Shown here in pieces: positions 32,601 to 44,000 of a stretch of 64,000 nt of DNA. The stretch is from Aphrophora alni (taxonomy: Eukaryota > Arthropoda > Insecta > Hemiptera > Aphrophoridae): positions 105,609,989 through 105,673,988 of the forward strand of contig OY740772.1 of the NCBI GenBank assembly GCA_963513935.1, written 5' to 3'. The notes under the pieces were generated by a model, which saw nothing but the letters and a program-made list of their open reading frames with translations, had not been told where the DNA came from and made no database searches. Numbering within the stretch: position 1 is the first letter of the stretch; each line of letters opens with the position of its first letter. The position numbers were made by a program, and so were the translations under genes.

Positions 32601-32780
32601 TTATGAAATAAATGGTCTTAAGTTATGAAATAAAAATAAAACAAAGATATATGTAAAAATAAGATCCAATTTCCTGTCTTTGTGAGCAGCAAACTTGACG
32701 ATATCTTCATAAAATGGCATTGTCTCCAGAAGCTCACCAAACAGTTTCTTCTCCACGGATATTCTTGCAAGATCTTGTGA
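32601..32780 (-). CDS. Possible coding fragment of an unrecognised minus-strand gene
   Basis: The minus strand gives an amphipathic protein-like segment (ISVEKKLFGELLETMPFYED, then IVKFAAHKDRKLD) that then runs into hydrophobic low-complexity sequence and a stop. No ATG opens the frame; a weak AATAAG acceptor lies just upstream, and a GTGAGC donor-like site lies inside. It could be an exon of the same gene as 31289-31381. Function unknown. Confidence 0.22.
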   Translation of the reverse strand, partial: SQDLARISVEKKLFGELLETMPFYEDIVKFAAHKDRKLDLIFTYIFVLFLFHNLRPFIS

Positions 32781-32783
32781 CAC

Positions 32784-33981
32784 TTATTAAAATACATTTA
32801 TATTCCCTATAAACATGAAAAACTTCTTTCTATAGAGGAGCTTAGTGATTTAGAGGTCCGAGGCTATTCATCCTCTGTCACTGCAACCTAAATGGACCTT
32901 TTGTGACTTAAAAAGAGGAGTTTGTCTAAGGTATTATCAGAATCAAAGAAAATAATGTATATAATTCTTTTAAAACATATTTTGTGTCATTTTCATTGAA
33001 AGTTCAAAGAATAAAGTCTCACATACTAACAAATTTACCTTAATTAGACACAAAAAGAATAGGAATAAACCAACTAACTTACTTCAGAAACTAAACAATA
33101 AAACACACTTGTTACTTGTTTACAGCAACAAAATGCACAAAGGTAAATACAGCTCATTACTCCTGTTGTAGAAACAGTTATTTGTATCATGTTAATTATC
33201 AACACCTCAATAATAGTTAGGTAGAGTGACTACTTCTATATCACTCAAATATAACTACCTAGCGTTGTGGTGCTTACATTTTGGCAGTACATGACTCAAC
33301 AGTCAAAATGTAGTTACTAGCCGATATTTAATTAAAGTGTAAAACAATTATTTAAAGATTTTATAGTTTTAAAAAGTAGGTGTTCCAGGCTGTATCTGCT
33401 TACCGCCACTGCTTACCTTACCAAAATCAAGTTTGGTGTGGCAAATCTACACTCTCATTTTTTTAATTTACAAATTATGTATCTACTGCAGTTTAAATAA
33501 TATATTACAAAACACACTCTTGTTTTTAAATAATACGGTAACATAGTCATAAATAAATTATGTTGGATTTAATAAACATATCTGTCAAGTTTTATTTTTA
33601 TTTAAAACATCTCACAAGTCAATCTAAAGATTTATTTATATATTTTAATAGATTGTTCACTATAAAACAATCTCAAGGGATTGATTATAATGTAGAAGCA
33701 ATGCAAATATAACTGAATAACTGTAACTGTTGAATGACTGCAAGTGTGCATGCAGCTAGCATGAAATATCAGAGATTACAAGAGATTAGGACAAAATGAT
33801 CCAAATATACAACACCCTGCTGTCAAATGAGTGGTTAAAAGCTACAACTAGAACAAGAGTTTTTCAGATTAATAGGGTTTAAATTAACAGTTTACTATGC
33901 CTTGATAGAATTTACAAAACTAAACTATTATTCCACAATGAATATACTATATAATTATTGTAACAATTGATTTGTTTTCAG
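32784..33981. other. Stretch upstream of the beta-glucuronidase exons
   Basis: Presumably intronic for the plus-strand gene. It ends in the acceptor TTTGTTTTCAG at 33971-33981. The exon that should carry the nucleophile Glu was not found here or elsewhere in the window. Confidence 0.45.
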
Positions 33982-34120
33982 TATCCTGAGTTTGTCTGGT
34001 CTGAAGAATATCAAATAAGTGTCTTTTCTGAACACTTTAAAGCATCTGACGCATTAAGAAAAAAAGGATTTTTTATTGGAGAAATGATATGGAATTTCGC
34101 AGACTTTAAAACTGACCAAT
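33982..34120 (+). CDS. Beta-glucuronidase (GH2), penultimate exon
   Basis: A 139-bp exon between TTTGTTTTCAG and CCAAT|GTAAGT, entering in phase 0 and leaving one base. The product contains YPEFVWSEEYQ and FFIGEMIWNFADFKTDQ, closely matching the end of the GH2 TIM barrel of animal lysosomal beta-glucuronidases (human: IWNFADF). The enzyme removes terminal glucuronic acid from glycosaminoglycans and glucuronides in lysosomes. The segment normally follows, after a few residues, the catalytic nucleophile motif (EYGA), which was not found upstream in the window. So either a very long intron separates them or this is a gene fragment. Confidence 0.88.
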
Positions 34121-35223
34121 GTAAGTTTGATTCAAATTAAAAAGTTTTTAAAAACATAATTTAAGATAAATTTCAGTTGTGACTTGTACAGTGGTATAAC
34201 CAATGCTCACTTGAACATAGATATTTCTTCATATTTAAGGCGTAAATAAATTGCAGAAACTACATAGGCTACCGGTATTAGTTTTAAAGAAAATTGCCAA
34301 ATTATATTTTAACCTCAACTTTGTATTGTTTTATCTGTGAAAAATATTGTAGGATGCCAGATAAAATAAAATTTACCTTTAATACTTGTAAAGTAGACGT
34401 TCAAATTGATATTAGCATCCTTTGTGTTTCTTTTCAGGGGTTTTTGCCATTGTGGTGACTGGATTGTTAGTATGTATTTAATAACATAAATTTATGTTTT
34501 ATGATAATAGGTATGCTCTGGGTTGAGGGGATAAACCCATTATTTCTCCATGACCTGACATTATTTTTTATATCAAAGAAAATTTGAAAAATATTGTTCG
34601 GTTTAAAAATGTATCACTTACTATTAATTCGTTCTTGCAAATGATTATGAATAATAACTATTACTTATAATAATACATATTGATATTACCATTATTCTAC
34701 ATTAGTTCTATCAGAAAATAAAATTGTAATTGAGATGCAACTCTATTGACTTTTCTGGGTATACTACTGGACCTAAAGGAAAATAATTTTAAATATAGGC
34801 ATTAGACAAATAAAAACAAACAAACAAAATCAATGATTAAAAGATAAATGTACGAAAAATGTGCACACTCAGTTTGTTTCAATGTCTACAAATTATTTTA
34901 AACAGTTTTAAACATCTGTATGCATTAAAAAAATAAGATTCAAAATGAAAAAAATAAGAACGGCTTATTTGAATAAACTAACTTTAATCACGAGGAATTG
35001 AATAAACAATCTTGTATTGCAGTTACAGGAAGCCATAATTAAGTTTTAACTTAATCTTAGATAAAAAAAATCCTATTAGAGTAGAATTCAGACATCCTAC
35101 CACTAATTAACCCCATATATTTGGGTCTGAATATTGATATCTTAGTTTAATATATACCGGTACTTTAGCTATTTAAAATCACCAAACGATTAATTAAATA
35201 TTATAAATTTTTATTTTATTTAG
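34121..35223 (+). other. Intron between the two beta-glucuronidase exons
   Basis: Starts GTAAGT and ends TTTTATTTAG, 1.1 kb, A/T-rich. Its presence rules out an intron-less retrocopy. Confidence 0.85.
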
Positions 35224-35405
35224 CTGTAACAAGAGTGGGCGGCAACAAGAAAGGAATATTTACAAGACAACGCTAACCGAAAGCATCTGCACATCATGTT
35301 CGAATACGTTACCATCTGCTTGCTAAAGAAATAGATGGGATCTTACCGCCTAAAAATCTCTACAAATATACAGGGCCAAGGAGTCGAGGAAATGACGAAC
35401 TTTAA
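35224..35405 (+). pseudogene. Beta-glucuronidase last exon with in-frame stop
   Basis: Two bases complete a Ser codon from the previous exon, then comes VTRVGGNKKGIFTRQR, the most conserved C-terminal motif of the family. The NKK within it (the N-x-K motif) contacts the carboxylate of the glucuronate substrate in known enzymes. The next codon, at 35274-35276, is TAA where relatives have Gln (RQRQPK), so one C-to-T change would explain it. Beyond it the frame stays open and family-like for 42 codons to a second stop at 35403-35405. If the first stop is real the protein loses its last ~43 residues, including the final helix of the barrel. A sequencing error, a null allele or a pseudogene are all possible. 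Confidence 0.85.
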
Positions 35406-35784
35406 AGACTGACTTAGTATTAATTTATTTAGGTGTGCTTTGAATAGGGCTTATAGAAGATAAAGACCAACAAGTTAAAATCTTGTTCACACCAATACCA
35501 GCTTCATTTTTTTTTAATACTGATTGGTTTCAGAATTATTCATTTATCTGAAACTTTCTGTAGATTTTAGGTTAGAAATATAAGAAATTTAGTATTGTAT
35601 GACATAAAGTTTCAATTCTTAAAATATAGAGTTAAGAATAGCTGAAAGATACTAAGGGATTGTAATTAATTTGTAATTTATTAGATTATATTTAAAGTTC
35701 AAAACAACCTAAAATTGTGAATTATAGGTTTATTTATAAATTTGTAGTTATTTATTATTGTATATTTTACAGTGTATTAATAAA
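35406..35784 (+). terminator. Beta-glucuronidase 3' UTR and AATAAA signal
   Basis: A/T-rich sequence after the ancestral stop, with AATAAA at 35779-35784 as the most likely poly(A) signal. Confidence 0.4.
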
Positions 35785-36800
35785 AATATTATGAAAAATA
35801 AATCAATTTTTAATAATTCATCATTTTTGATATGATATATAATTATATGATAGTATCTATAGTTTAGAATAGCTGTATATTTTCAATAGATTACAACCTG
35901 TTTTATACTATTGCTTCATTATGATATTATGTTTAATATTTACAACCATTATACATGGTTGTACAACCATTATACTTCATTTAAATATTGAGTATCTTTA
36001 TTAAATTTTTACTTTGGAGTGTGGTTCGACATATTATTCAAAGACAACTACATAATCTTATAAGATGACAATATATTTAACAATTTTGTTTCTTATTCTT
36101 CAGAATATTACACAAACAAAACCAATCTTCTTGCCCCTTATATAATATGACAATAAATTATATAATGTAGTCTATTTAAAGCTGAATTTAAAAAACAAGT
36201 TGTAGAAACATATTATAAAAAACTATTGGATTTGTGTTGCTACTTGCGTTTTCCTCATGCGAACAAATTTTAGGATATACAGTAACTTTATATTTAATTT
36301 CCTAAGAGCACTTTTTGTTTTAAAATAGTGAATACAAAATCTACAACAATTTACAACTGTTTATTTTCAAGACCTAAAGACTACAGAGTCTCTTGGTAGA
36401 GGAACATGCTAGGAGAATAGAATAAGATGTTCCTTTGATGAACTAAAGAAGCAGACTGGAAACGACAGGAGAGATGGAAGATAAATGACAGAACATGGAA
36501 CTGGACTAAGGGAAAAAATCCCTAACATCAGGATATTGTTAAATGGGAAGTTTGCAAAGCTGGATTATTATTTCACTCAACGGTCATGGATCGTGGAGAT
36601 ATTGGTGATTTTTTCATGGATGATTCTCCTTTCAAATTCTGTATCTTTTGAAGTTCATATCAAAATTTTTGTCTAAAATTGCCTAAAAATAATAAAAAAA
36701 TATAATTGTTTAATTATAATCGTACATCGAAATTCCAAATTTAATGCTGCAAATTTATTAAGATAAATAAAAATACAAAATTAAAAACTAACATATCGGC
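35785..36800. other. A/T-rich stretch between the gene and the satellite
   Basis: No supported gene. A frame at 36485-36676 has no family resemblance. Confidence 0.5.
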
Positions 36801-36819
36801 CTTAAATATTTACAAGGCC

Positions 36820-37790
36820 CAATTTTTATTTTAAATTTTTGATTTTTAGCCCATTTTGGAAAAAAATTTCAAAATTTTGATATGTACGTCAAACGATGCA
36901 GAATTGAAAGGAGAAGAATTCCTGAAAAAAATCACATTGAAATCTCATAGAAATTTAGAAAATATTGCAGTATAAAGTTTTTTCAAAAAGGGTCAACTTT
37001 CTCTTTAAAAAATAATATTGACATCAAAAGACAGAGGATTGAAGGTAAAACAATCCCCGAAAAAATCACTTTGATATCTCAAAGGGTTGAGGAGAAAAAC
37101 CAATTTATATATACCTGACTTTAAAGAAAACCTGTTTCGCCACTTGCAAGCACTTTTTTTAAATGCTTATAGCTCAGTAACCATTCATCAGAATGATATG
37201 AACATTTTCATGTAGAAAGTCGAAAGTCCAAATGTTCGTATGGTTTCATCAAATTTTATATGTCTCTACTAGTTTCCTAGAAATTATTTTGAAAAAATAC
37301 CAATTTTTAATTTTTGAAATCTCATAAGGGGGGTACTTAATAAATATTAAGGGCGAAAAATGAGTTTTTGATTTTTGTATGTTTATTTAACGTAATAGTA
37401 GCAGTATTCAATTTGGAATTGCGGTGTACGGTCAGAGTTCAAAAACTTTAATAATTTTTTCGATTTTAAGCCCATTTTGGACAAAAATTTCAAACTTTGT
37501 ACGTCAAACGATGCAGAATTGGAAGGAGAAGCACCCCTGAACAATTCACATTGAAATCTCAAAGAATTTAAAAGATATTGCAGTAGTCTATAGAGTTTTT
37601 TCAAAAAGGGTCAATATTCTCTAAATTTTTTTTTTTTTAAATTGGCATCAAAAGACAGAAGATTGAACGTAGAACAATAACCGAAAAAATCACTTGGACC
37701 ACTTTTGAAAAAATATCTCAAAGGGTTGATGAGAAATAAAATGTATATACTTGACTTTAATGAAAACTTGTTTCGCCACTTGCAAGCACT
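36820..37790 (-). repeat. Diverged satellite monomers in inverted orientation
   Basis: Two related copies with a period of about 615 bp (CGTCAAACGATGCAGAATTG recurs at about 36887, and with one change at about 37502). Their reverse complements resemble the main array: GGCGAAAAATGAGTTTTTGA near 37350 is the inverse of the array's TCAAAAACTCA-TTTTTCGCC block, and TTTCGCCACTTGCAAGCACT is the inverse of TTGCAAGTGGCGAAA. They are much more diverged from each other than the array copies are, so they are probably the old edge of the satellite. Confidence 0.75.
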
Positions 37791-38079
37791 TTTGATATTT
37801 TTTGAAAACCTTTTAAACTGCAATTACTCGTAAACCCTTTGAGATTTTAAAGTGTCTTTTTCAGGGTTTACTCTCATTCATTTCTGCATCTATTGATGTG
37901 CATATCATTGGTATAGTTAAATGTTGAAATTTTTACAAAAAAAAAGATAAAAATGAAAAAATATTTAAAATTTTGAAATTTCATTAGCACCCCTCGACTC
38001 CAAATTTAATTCTGCTTCTATTAAGCTATAGAAACATTCAAAAATCAAAAACTCACTTTTTCGCCTAAAAAAACTGCAA
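37791..38079 (+). repeat. Partial, diverged satellite sequence at the orientation switch
   Basis: From about 37,800 the sub-blocks appear in the same orientation as the main array (TTTGAGATTTTAAAGTGTCT, then CCCCTCGACTCCAAATTTAA) but form an incomplete monomer before the regular array starts. Confidence 0.75.
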
Positions 38080-41000
38080 GTGGAGAAACGGGAAATGTTA
38101 AAATCTGGTATTTTTATTAACGTATAAATTGCAATACCTCTTAAACCATTTGAGATGTCAAAATGATTTTTTCAGGGTTTCTTCTCCTTTCAATTCTGCA
38201 TCTTTTGATACCCATATCATTGGTTTAAAACAATTTTGATCTTTTTTGAAAAACTTTTAAACTCCAATTACTCGTAAACCCTTTGAGATTTTAAAGTGTC
38301 TTTTTCAGGGTTTACTCTCCTTTCATTTCTGCATCTATTAATGTGCATATCATTGGTATTGTTAAATGTTGAAATTTTTACAAAAAAATAGATAAAAATG
38401 AAAAAAATATTTAAAATTTTGAAATTTCATTAGCACCCCTCGACTCCAAATTTAATTGTGCTTCTATTAAGCTATAGAAACATTCAAAAATCAAAAACTC
38501 ACTTTTTCGCCTAAAAAAACTGCAAGGGGGACCTTAGCATTTTGCAAAGTTGGAAAATTGGCTGTTTTCACGAGTTAATTACTTAGAAACTATAAGAGAT
38601 ATTTTGAATTGAAAATACCACAGTAAAATTTCATTTTTCTTCTTTCCTCATGTACATTTTGATATCATTTCGATGTATAGTTATGGAGCTACAGGCGATT
38701 TAAAAAGGTATTGCAAGTGGCGAAACAGTAAATATTAAAATCTGGTATTTTTATTAACGTATAAATTACAATACCTCCTAAACCATTTGAGATGTCAAAA
38801 TGATTTTTTCAGGGTTTATTCTCCTTTCAATTCTGCATCTTTTCATACCCATATCATTGGTTTAAAACAATTTTGATCTTTTTTGAAAAACTTTTAAACT
38901 CCAATTACTCGTAAACCGTTTGAGATTTTAAAGTGTCTTTTTCAGGGTTTACTCTCCTTTCATTTCTGCATCTATTGATGTGCATATCATTGGTATTGTT
39001 AAATGTTGAAATTTTTACAAAAAAATAGATAAAAATGAAAAAAATATTTAAAATTTTGAAATTGCATTAGCACCCCTCGACTCCAAATTTAATTCTGCTT
39101 CTATTAAGCTATAGAAACATTCAAAAATCAAAAACTCACTTTTTCGCCTAAAAAAACTGCAAGGGGGGTACCTTAGCAATTTGCAAAGTTGGAAAATTGG
39201 CTGTTTTCACGAGTTAATTACTCAGAAACTATAAGAGATATTTTCGAATTGAAAATACCACAGTAAAATTTCATCTTTCTTCTTTTCTCATGTACATTTT
39301 GATATCATTTCGATGTATAGTTATGGAGCTACAGGCGATTTAAAAAGGTATTGCAAGTGGCGAAACAGTAAATATTAAAATCTGGTATTTTTATTAACGT
39401 ATAAATTACAATACCTCCTTAACCATTTGAGATGTCAAAATGATTTTTTCAGGGTTTATTCTCCTTTCAATTCTGCATCTTTTCATACCCATATCATTGG
39501 TTTAAAACAATTTTGATCTTTTTTGAAAAACTTTTAAACTCCAATTACTCGTAAACCCTTTGAGATTTTAAAGTGTCTTTTTCAGGGTTTACTCTCCTTT
39601 CATTTCTGCATCTATTGATGTGCATATCATTGGTATTGTTAAATGTTAAATTTTTACAAAAAAATAGATAAAAATGAAAAAAATATTTAAAATTTTGAAA
39701 TTTCATTAGCAACCCTCGACTCCAAATTTAATTCTGCTTCTATTAAGCTATAGAAACATTCAAAAATCAAAAACTCACTTTTTCGCCTAAAAAAACTGCA
39801 AGGGGGGTACCTTAGCAATTTGCAAAGTTGGAAAATTGGCTGTTTTCACGAGTTAATTACTCAGAAACTATAAGAGATATTTTCGAATTGAAAATACCAC
39901 AGTAAAATATCATCTTTCTTCTTTCCTCATGTACATTTTGATATCATTTCGATGTATAGTTATGGAGCTACAGGCGATTTAAAAAGGTATTGCAAGTGGC
40001 GAAACAGGAAATGTTAAAATCTGGTATTTTTAGTAACGTATAAATTGCAATACCTCTTAAACCATTTGAGATGTCAAAGTGATTTTTTCAGGGTTTATTT
40101 TCCTTTCAATTATGCATCTTTTGATACCCATATCATTGGTTTAAAACAATTTTGATCTTTTTTGAAAAACTTTTAAACTCCAATTACTCGTAAACCCTTT
40201 GAGATTTTAAAGTGTCTTTTTTAGGGTTTACTCTCCTTTCATTTCTGCATCTATTGATGTGCATATCATTGGTATTGTTAAATGTTGAAATTTTTACAAA
40301 AAATAGATAAAAATGAAAAAAATATTTAAAATTTTGAAATTTCATTAGCACCCCTCGACTCCAAATTTAATTCTGCTTCTATTAAGCTATAGAAACATTC
40401 AAAAATCAAAAACTCACTTTTTCGCCTAAAAAAACTGCAATGGGGGTACCTTAGCAATTTGCAAAGTTGGAAAATTGGCTGTTTTCACGAGTTAATTACT
40501 CAGAAACAATAAGAGATATTTTCGAATTGAAAATACCACAGTAAAATTTCATCTTTCTTCTTTCCTCATGTACATTTTGATATCATTTCGATGTATAGTT
40601 ATGGAGCTACAGGCGATTTAAAAAGGTATTGCAAGTGGCGAAACAGGAAATATTAAAATCTGGTATTTTTATTAACGTATAAATTACAATACCTCTTAAA
40701 CCATTTGAGATGTCAAAATGATTTTTTCAGGGTTTATTCTCCTTTCAATTATGCATCTTTTCTTACCCATATCATTGGTTTAAAACAATTTTGATCTTTT
40801 TTGAAAAACTTTTAAACTCCAATTACTCGTAAACCCTTTGAGATTTTAAAGTGTCTTTTTCAGGGTTTACTCTCCTTTCATTTCTGCATCTATTGATGTG
40901 CATATCATTGGTATTGTTAAATGTTGAAATTTTTACAAAAAAATAGATAAAAATGAAAAAAATATTTAAAATTTTGAAATTTCATTAGCACCCCTCGACT

Positions 41001-44000
41001 CCAAATTTAATTCGGCTTCTATTAAGCTATAGAAACATTCAAAAATCAAAAACTCACTTTTTCGCCTAAAAAAACTGCAAGGGGGGACCTTAGCATTTTG
41101 CAAAGTTGGAAAATTGGCTGTTTTCACGAGTTAATTACTTAGAAACTATAAGAGATATTTTCGAATTGAAAATACCACAGTAAAATTTCATCTTTCTTCT
41201 TTCCTCATGTACATTTTGATATCATTTCGATATATAGTTATGGAGCTACAGGCGATTTAAAAAGGTATTGCAAGTGGCGAAACAGGAAATGTTAAAATCT
41301 GGTATTTTTAGTAACGTATAAATTGCAATACCTCTTAAACCATTTGAGATGTCAAAGTGATTTTTTCAGGGTTTATTTTCCTTTCAATTATGCATCTTTT
41401 GATACCCATATCATTGGTTTAAAACAATTTTGATCTTTTTTGAAAAACTTTTAAACTCCAATTACTCGTAAACCCTTTGAGATTTTAAAGTGTCTTTTTC
41501 AGGGTTTACTCTCCTTTCATTTCTGCATCTATTGATGTGCATATCATTGGTATTGTTAAATGTTGAAATTTTTACAAAAAATAGATAAAAATGAAAAAAA
41601 TATTTAAAATTTTGAAATTTCATTAGCACCCCTCGACTCCAAATTTAATTCTGCTTCTATTAAGCTATAGAAACATTCAAAAATCAAAAACTCACTTTTT
41701 CGCCTAAAAAAACTGCAAGGGGTACCTTAGCATTTTGCAAAGTTGGAAAATTGGCTGTTTTCACGAGTTAATTACTCAGAAACTATAAGAGATATTTTCG
41801 AATTGAAAATACCACAGTAAAATTTTATCTTTCTTCTTTCCTCATGTACATTTTGATATCATTTCGATGTATAGTTATGGAGCTACAGGCGATTTAAAAA
41901 GGTATTGCAAGTGGCGAAACAGTAAATATTAAAATCTGGTATTTTTATTAACGTATAAATTACAATACCTCCTAAACCATTTGAGATGTCAAAATGATTT
42001 TTTCAGGGTTTATTCTCCTTTCAATTCTGCATCTTTTCATACCCATATCATTGGTTTAAAACAATTTTGATCTTTTTTGAAAAACTTTTAAACTCCAATT
42101 ACTCGTAAACCCTTTGAGATTTTAAAGTGTCTTTTTCAGGGTTTACTCTCCTTTCATTTCTGCATCTATTGATGTGCATATCATTGGTATTGTTAAATGT
42201 TAAATTTTTACAAAAAAATAGATAAAAATGAAAAAAATATTTAAAATTTTGAAATTTCATTAGCAACCCTCGACTCCAAATTTAATTCTGCTTCTATTAA
42301 GCTATAGAAACATTCAAAAATCAAAAACTCACTTTTTCGCCTAAAAAAACTGCAAGGGGGGTACCTTAGCAATTTGCAAAGTTGGAAAATTGGCTGTTTT
42401 CACGAGTTAATTACTCAGAAACTATAAGAGATATTTTCGAATTGAAAATACCACAGTAAAATATCATCTTTCTTCTTTCCTCATGTACATTTTGATATCA
42501 TTTCGATGTATAGTTATGGAGCTACAGGCGATTTAAAAAGGTATTGCAAGTGGCGAAACAGGAAATATTAAAATCTGGTATTTTTATTAACGTATAAATT
42601 ACAATACCTCTTAAACCATTTGAGATGTCAAAATGATTTTTTCAGGGTTTATTCTCCTTTCAATTCTGCATCTTTTCGTACCCATATCATTGGTTTAAAA
42701 CAATTTTGATCTTTTTTGAAAAACTTTTAAACTCCAATTACTCGTAAACCCTTTGAGATTTTAAAGTGTCTTTTTCAGGGTTTACTCTCCTTTCATTTCT
42801 GCATCTATTGATGTGCATATCATTGGTATTGTTAAATGTTGAAATTTTTACAAAAAAATAGATAAAAATGAAAAAAATATTTAAAATTTTGAAATTTCAT
42901 TAGCACCCCTCGACTCCAAATTTAATTGTGCTTCTATTAAGCTATAGAAACATTCAAAAATCAAAAACTCACTTTTTCGCCTAAAAAAACTGCAAGGGGG
43001 GGTACCTTAGCATTTTGCAAAGTTGGAAAATTGGCTGTTTTCACGAGTTAATTACTTAGAAACTATAAGAGATATTTTCGAATTGAAAATACCACAGTAA
43101 AATTTCGTCTTTCTTCTTTCCTCATGTACATTTTGATATCATTTCGATGTATAGTTATGGAGCTACAGGCGATTTAAAAAGGTATTGCAAGTGGCGAAAC
43201 AGGAAATGTTAAAATCTGGTATTTTTAGTAACGTATAAATTGCAATACCTCTTAAACCATTTGAGATGTCAAAGTGATTTTTTCAGGGTTTATTTTCCTT
43301 TCAATTATGCATCTTTTGATACCCATATCATTGGTTTAAAACAATTTTGATCTTTTTTGAAAAACTTTTAAACTCCAATTACTCGTAAACCCTTTGAGAT
43401 TTTAAAGTGTCTTTTTCAGGGTTTACTCTCCTTTCATTTCTGCATCTATTGATGTGCATATCATTGGTATTGTTAAATGTTGAAATTTTTACAAAAAATA
43501 GATAAAAATGAAAAAAATATTTAAAATTTTGAAATTTCATTAGCACCCCTCGACTCCAAATTTAATTCTGCTTCTATTAAGCTATAGAAACATTCAAAAA
43601 TCAAAAACTCACTTTTTCGCCTAAAAAAACTGCAATGGGGGTACCTTAGCAATTTGCAAAGTTGGAAAATTGGCTGTTTTCACGAGTTAATTACTCAGAA
43701 ACAATAAGAGATATTTTCGAATTGAAAATACCACAGTAAAATTTCATCTTTCTTCTTTCCTCATGTACATTTTGATATCATTTCGATGTATAGTTATGGA
43801 GCTACAGGCGATTTAAAAAGGTATTGCAAGTGGCGAAACAGGAAATATTAAAATCTGGTATTTTTATTAACGTATAAATTACAATACCTCTTAAACCATT
43901 TGAGATGTCAAAATGATTTTTTCAGGGTTTATTCTCCTTTCAATTATGCATCTTTTCTTACCCATATCATTGGTTTAAAACAATTTTGATCTTTTTTGAA

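Noticed and set aside
37383..37823. Minus-strand frames at 37383-37604 and 37611-37823
   Set aside because: Inside diverged satellite copies; low-complexity translation.
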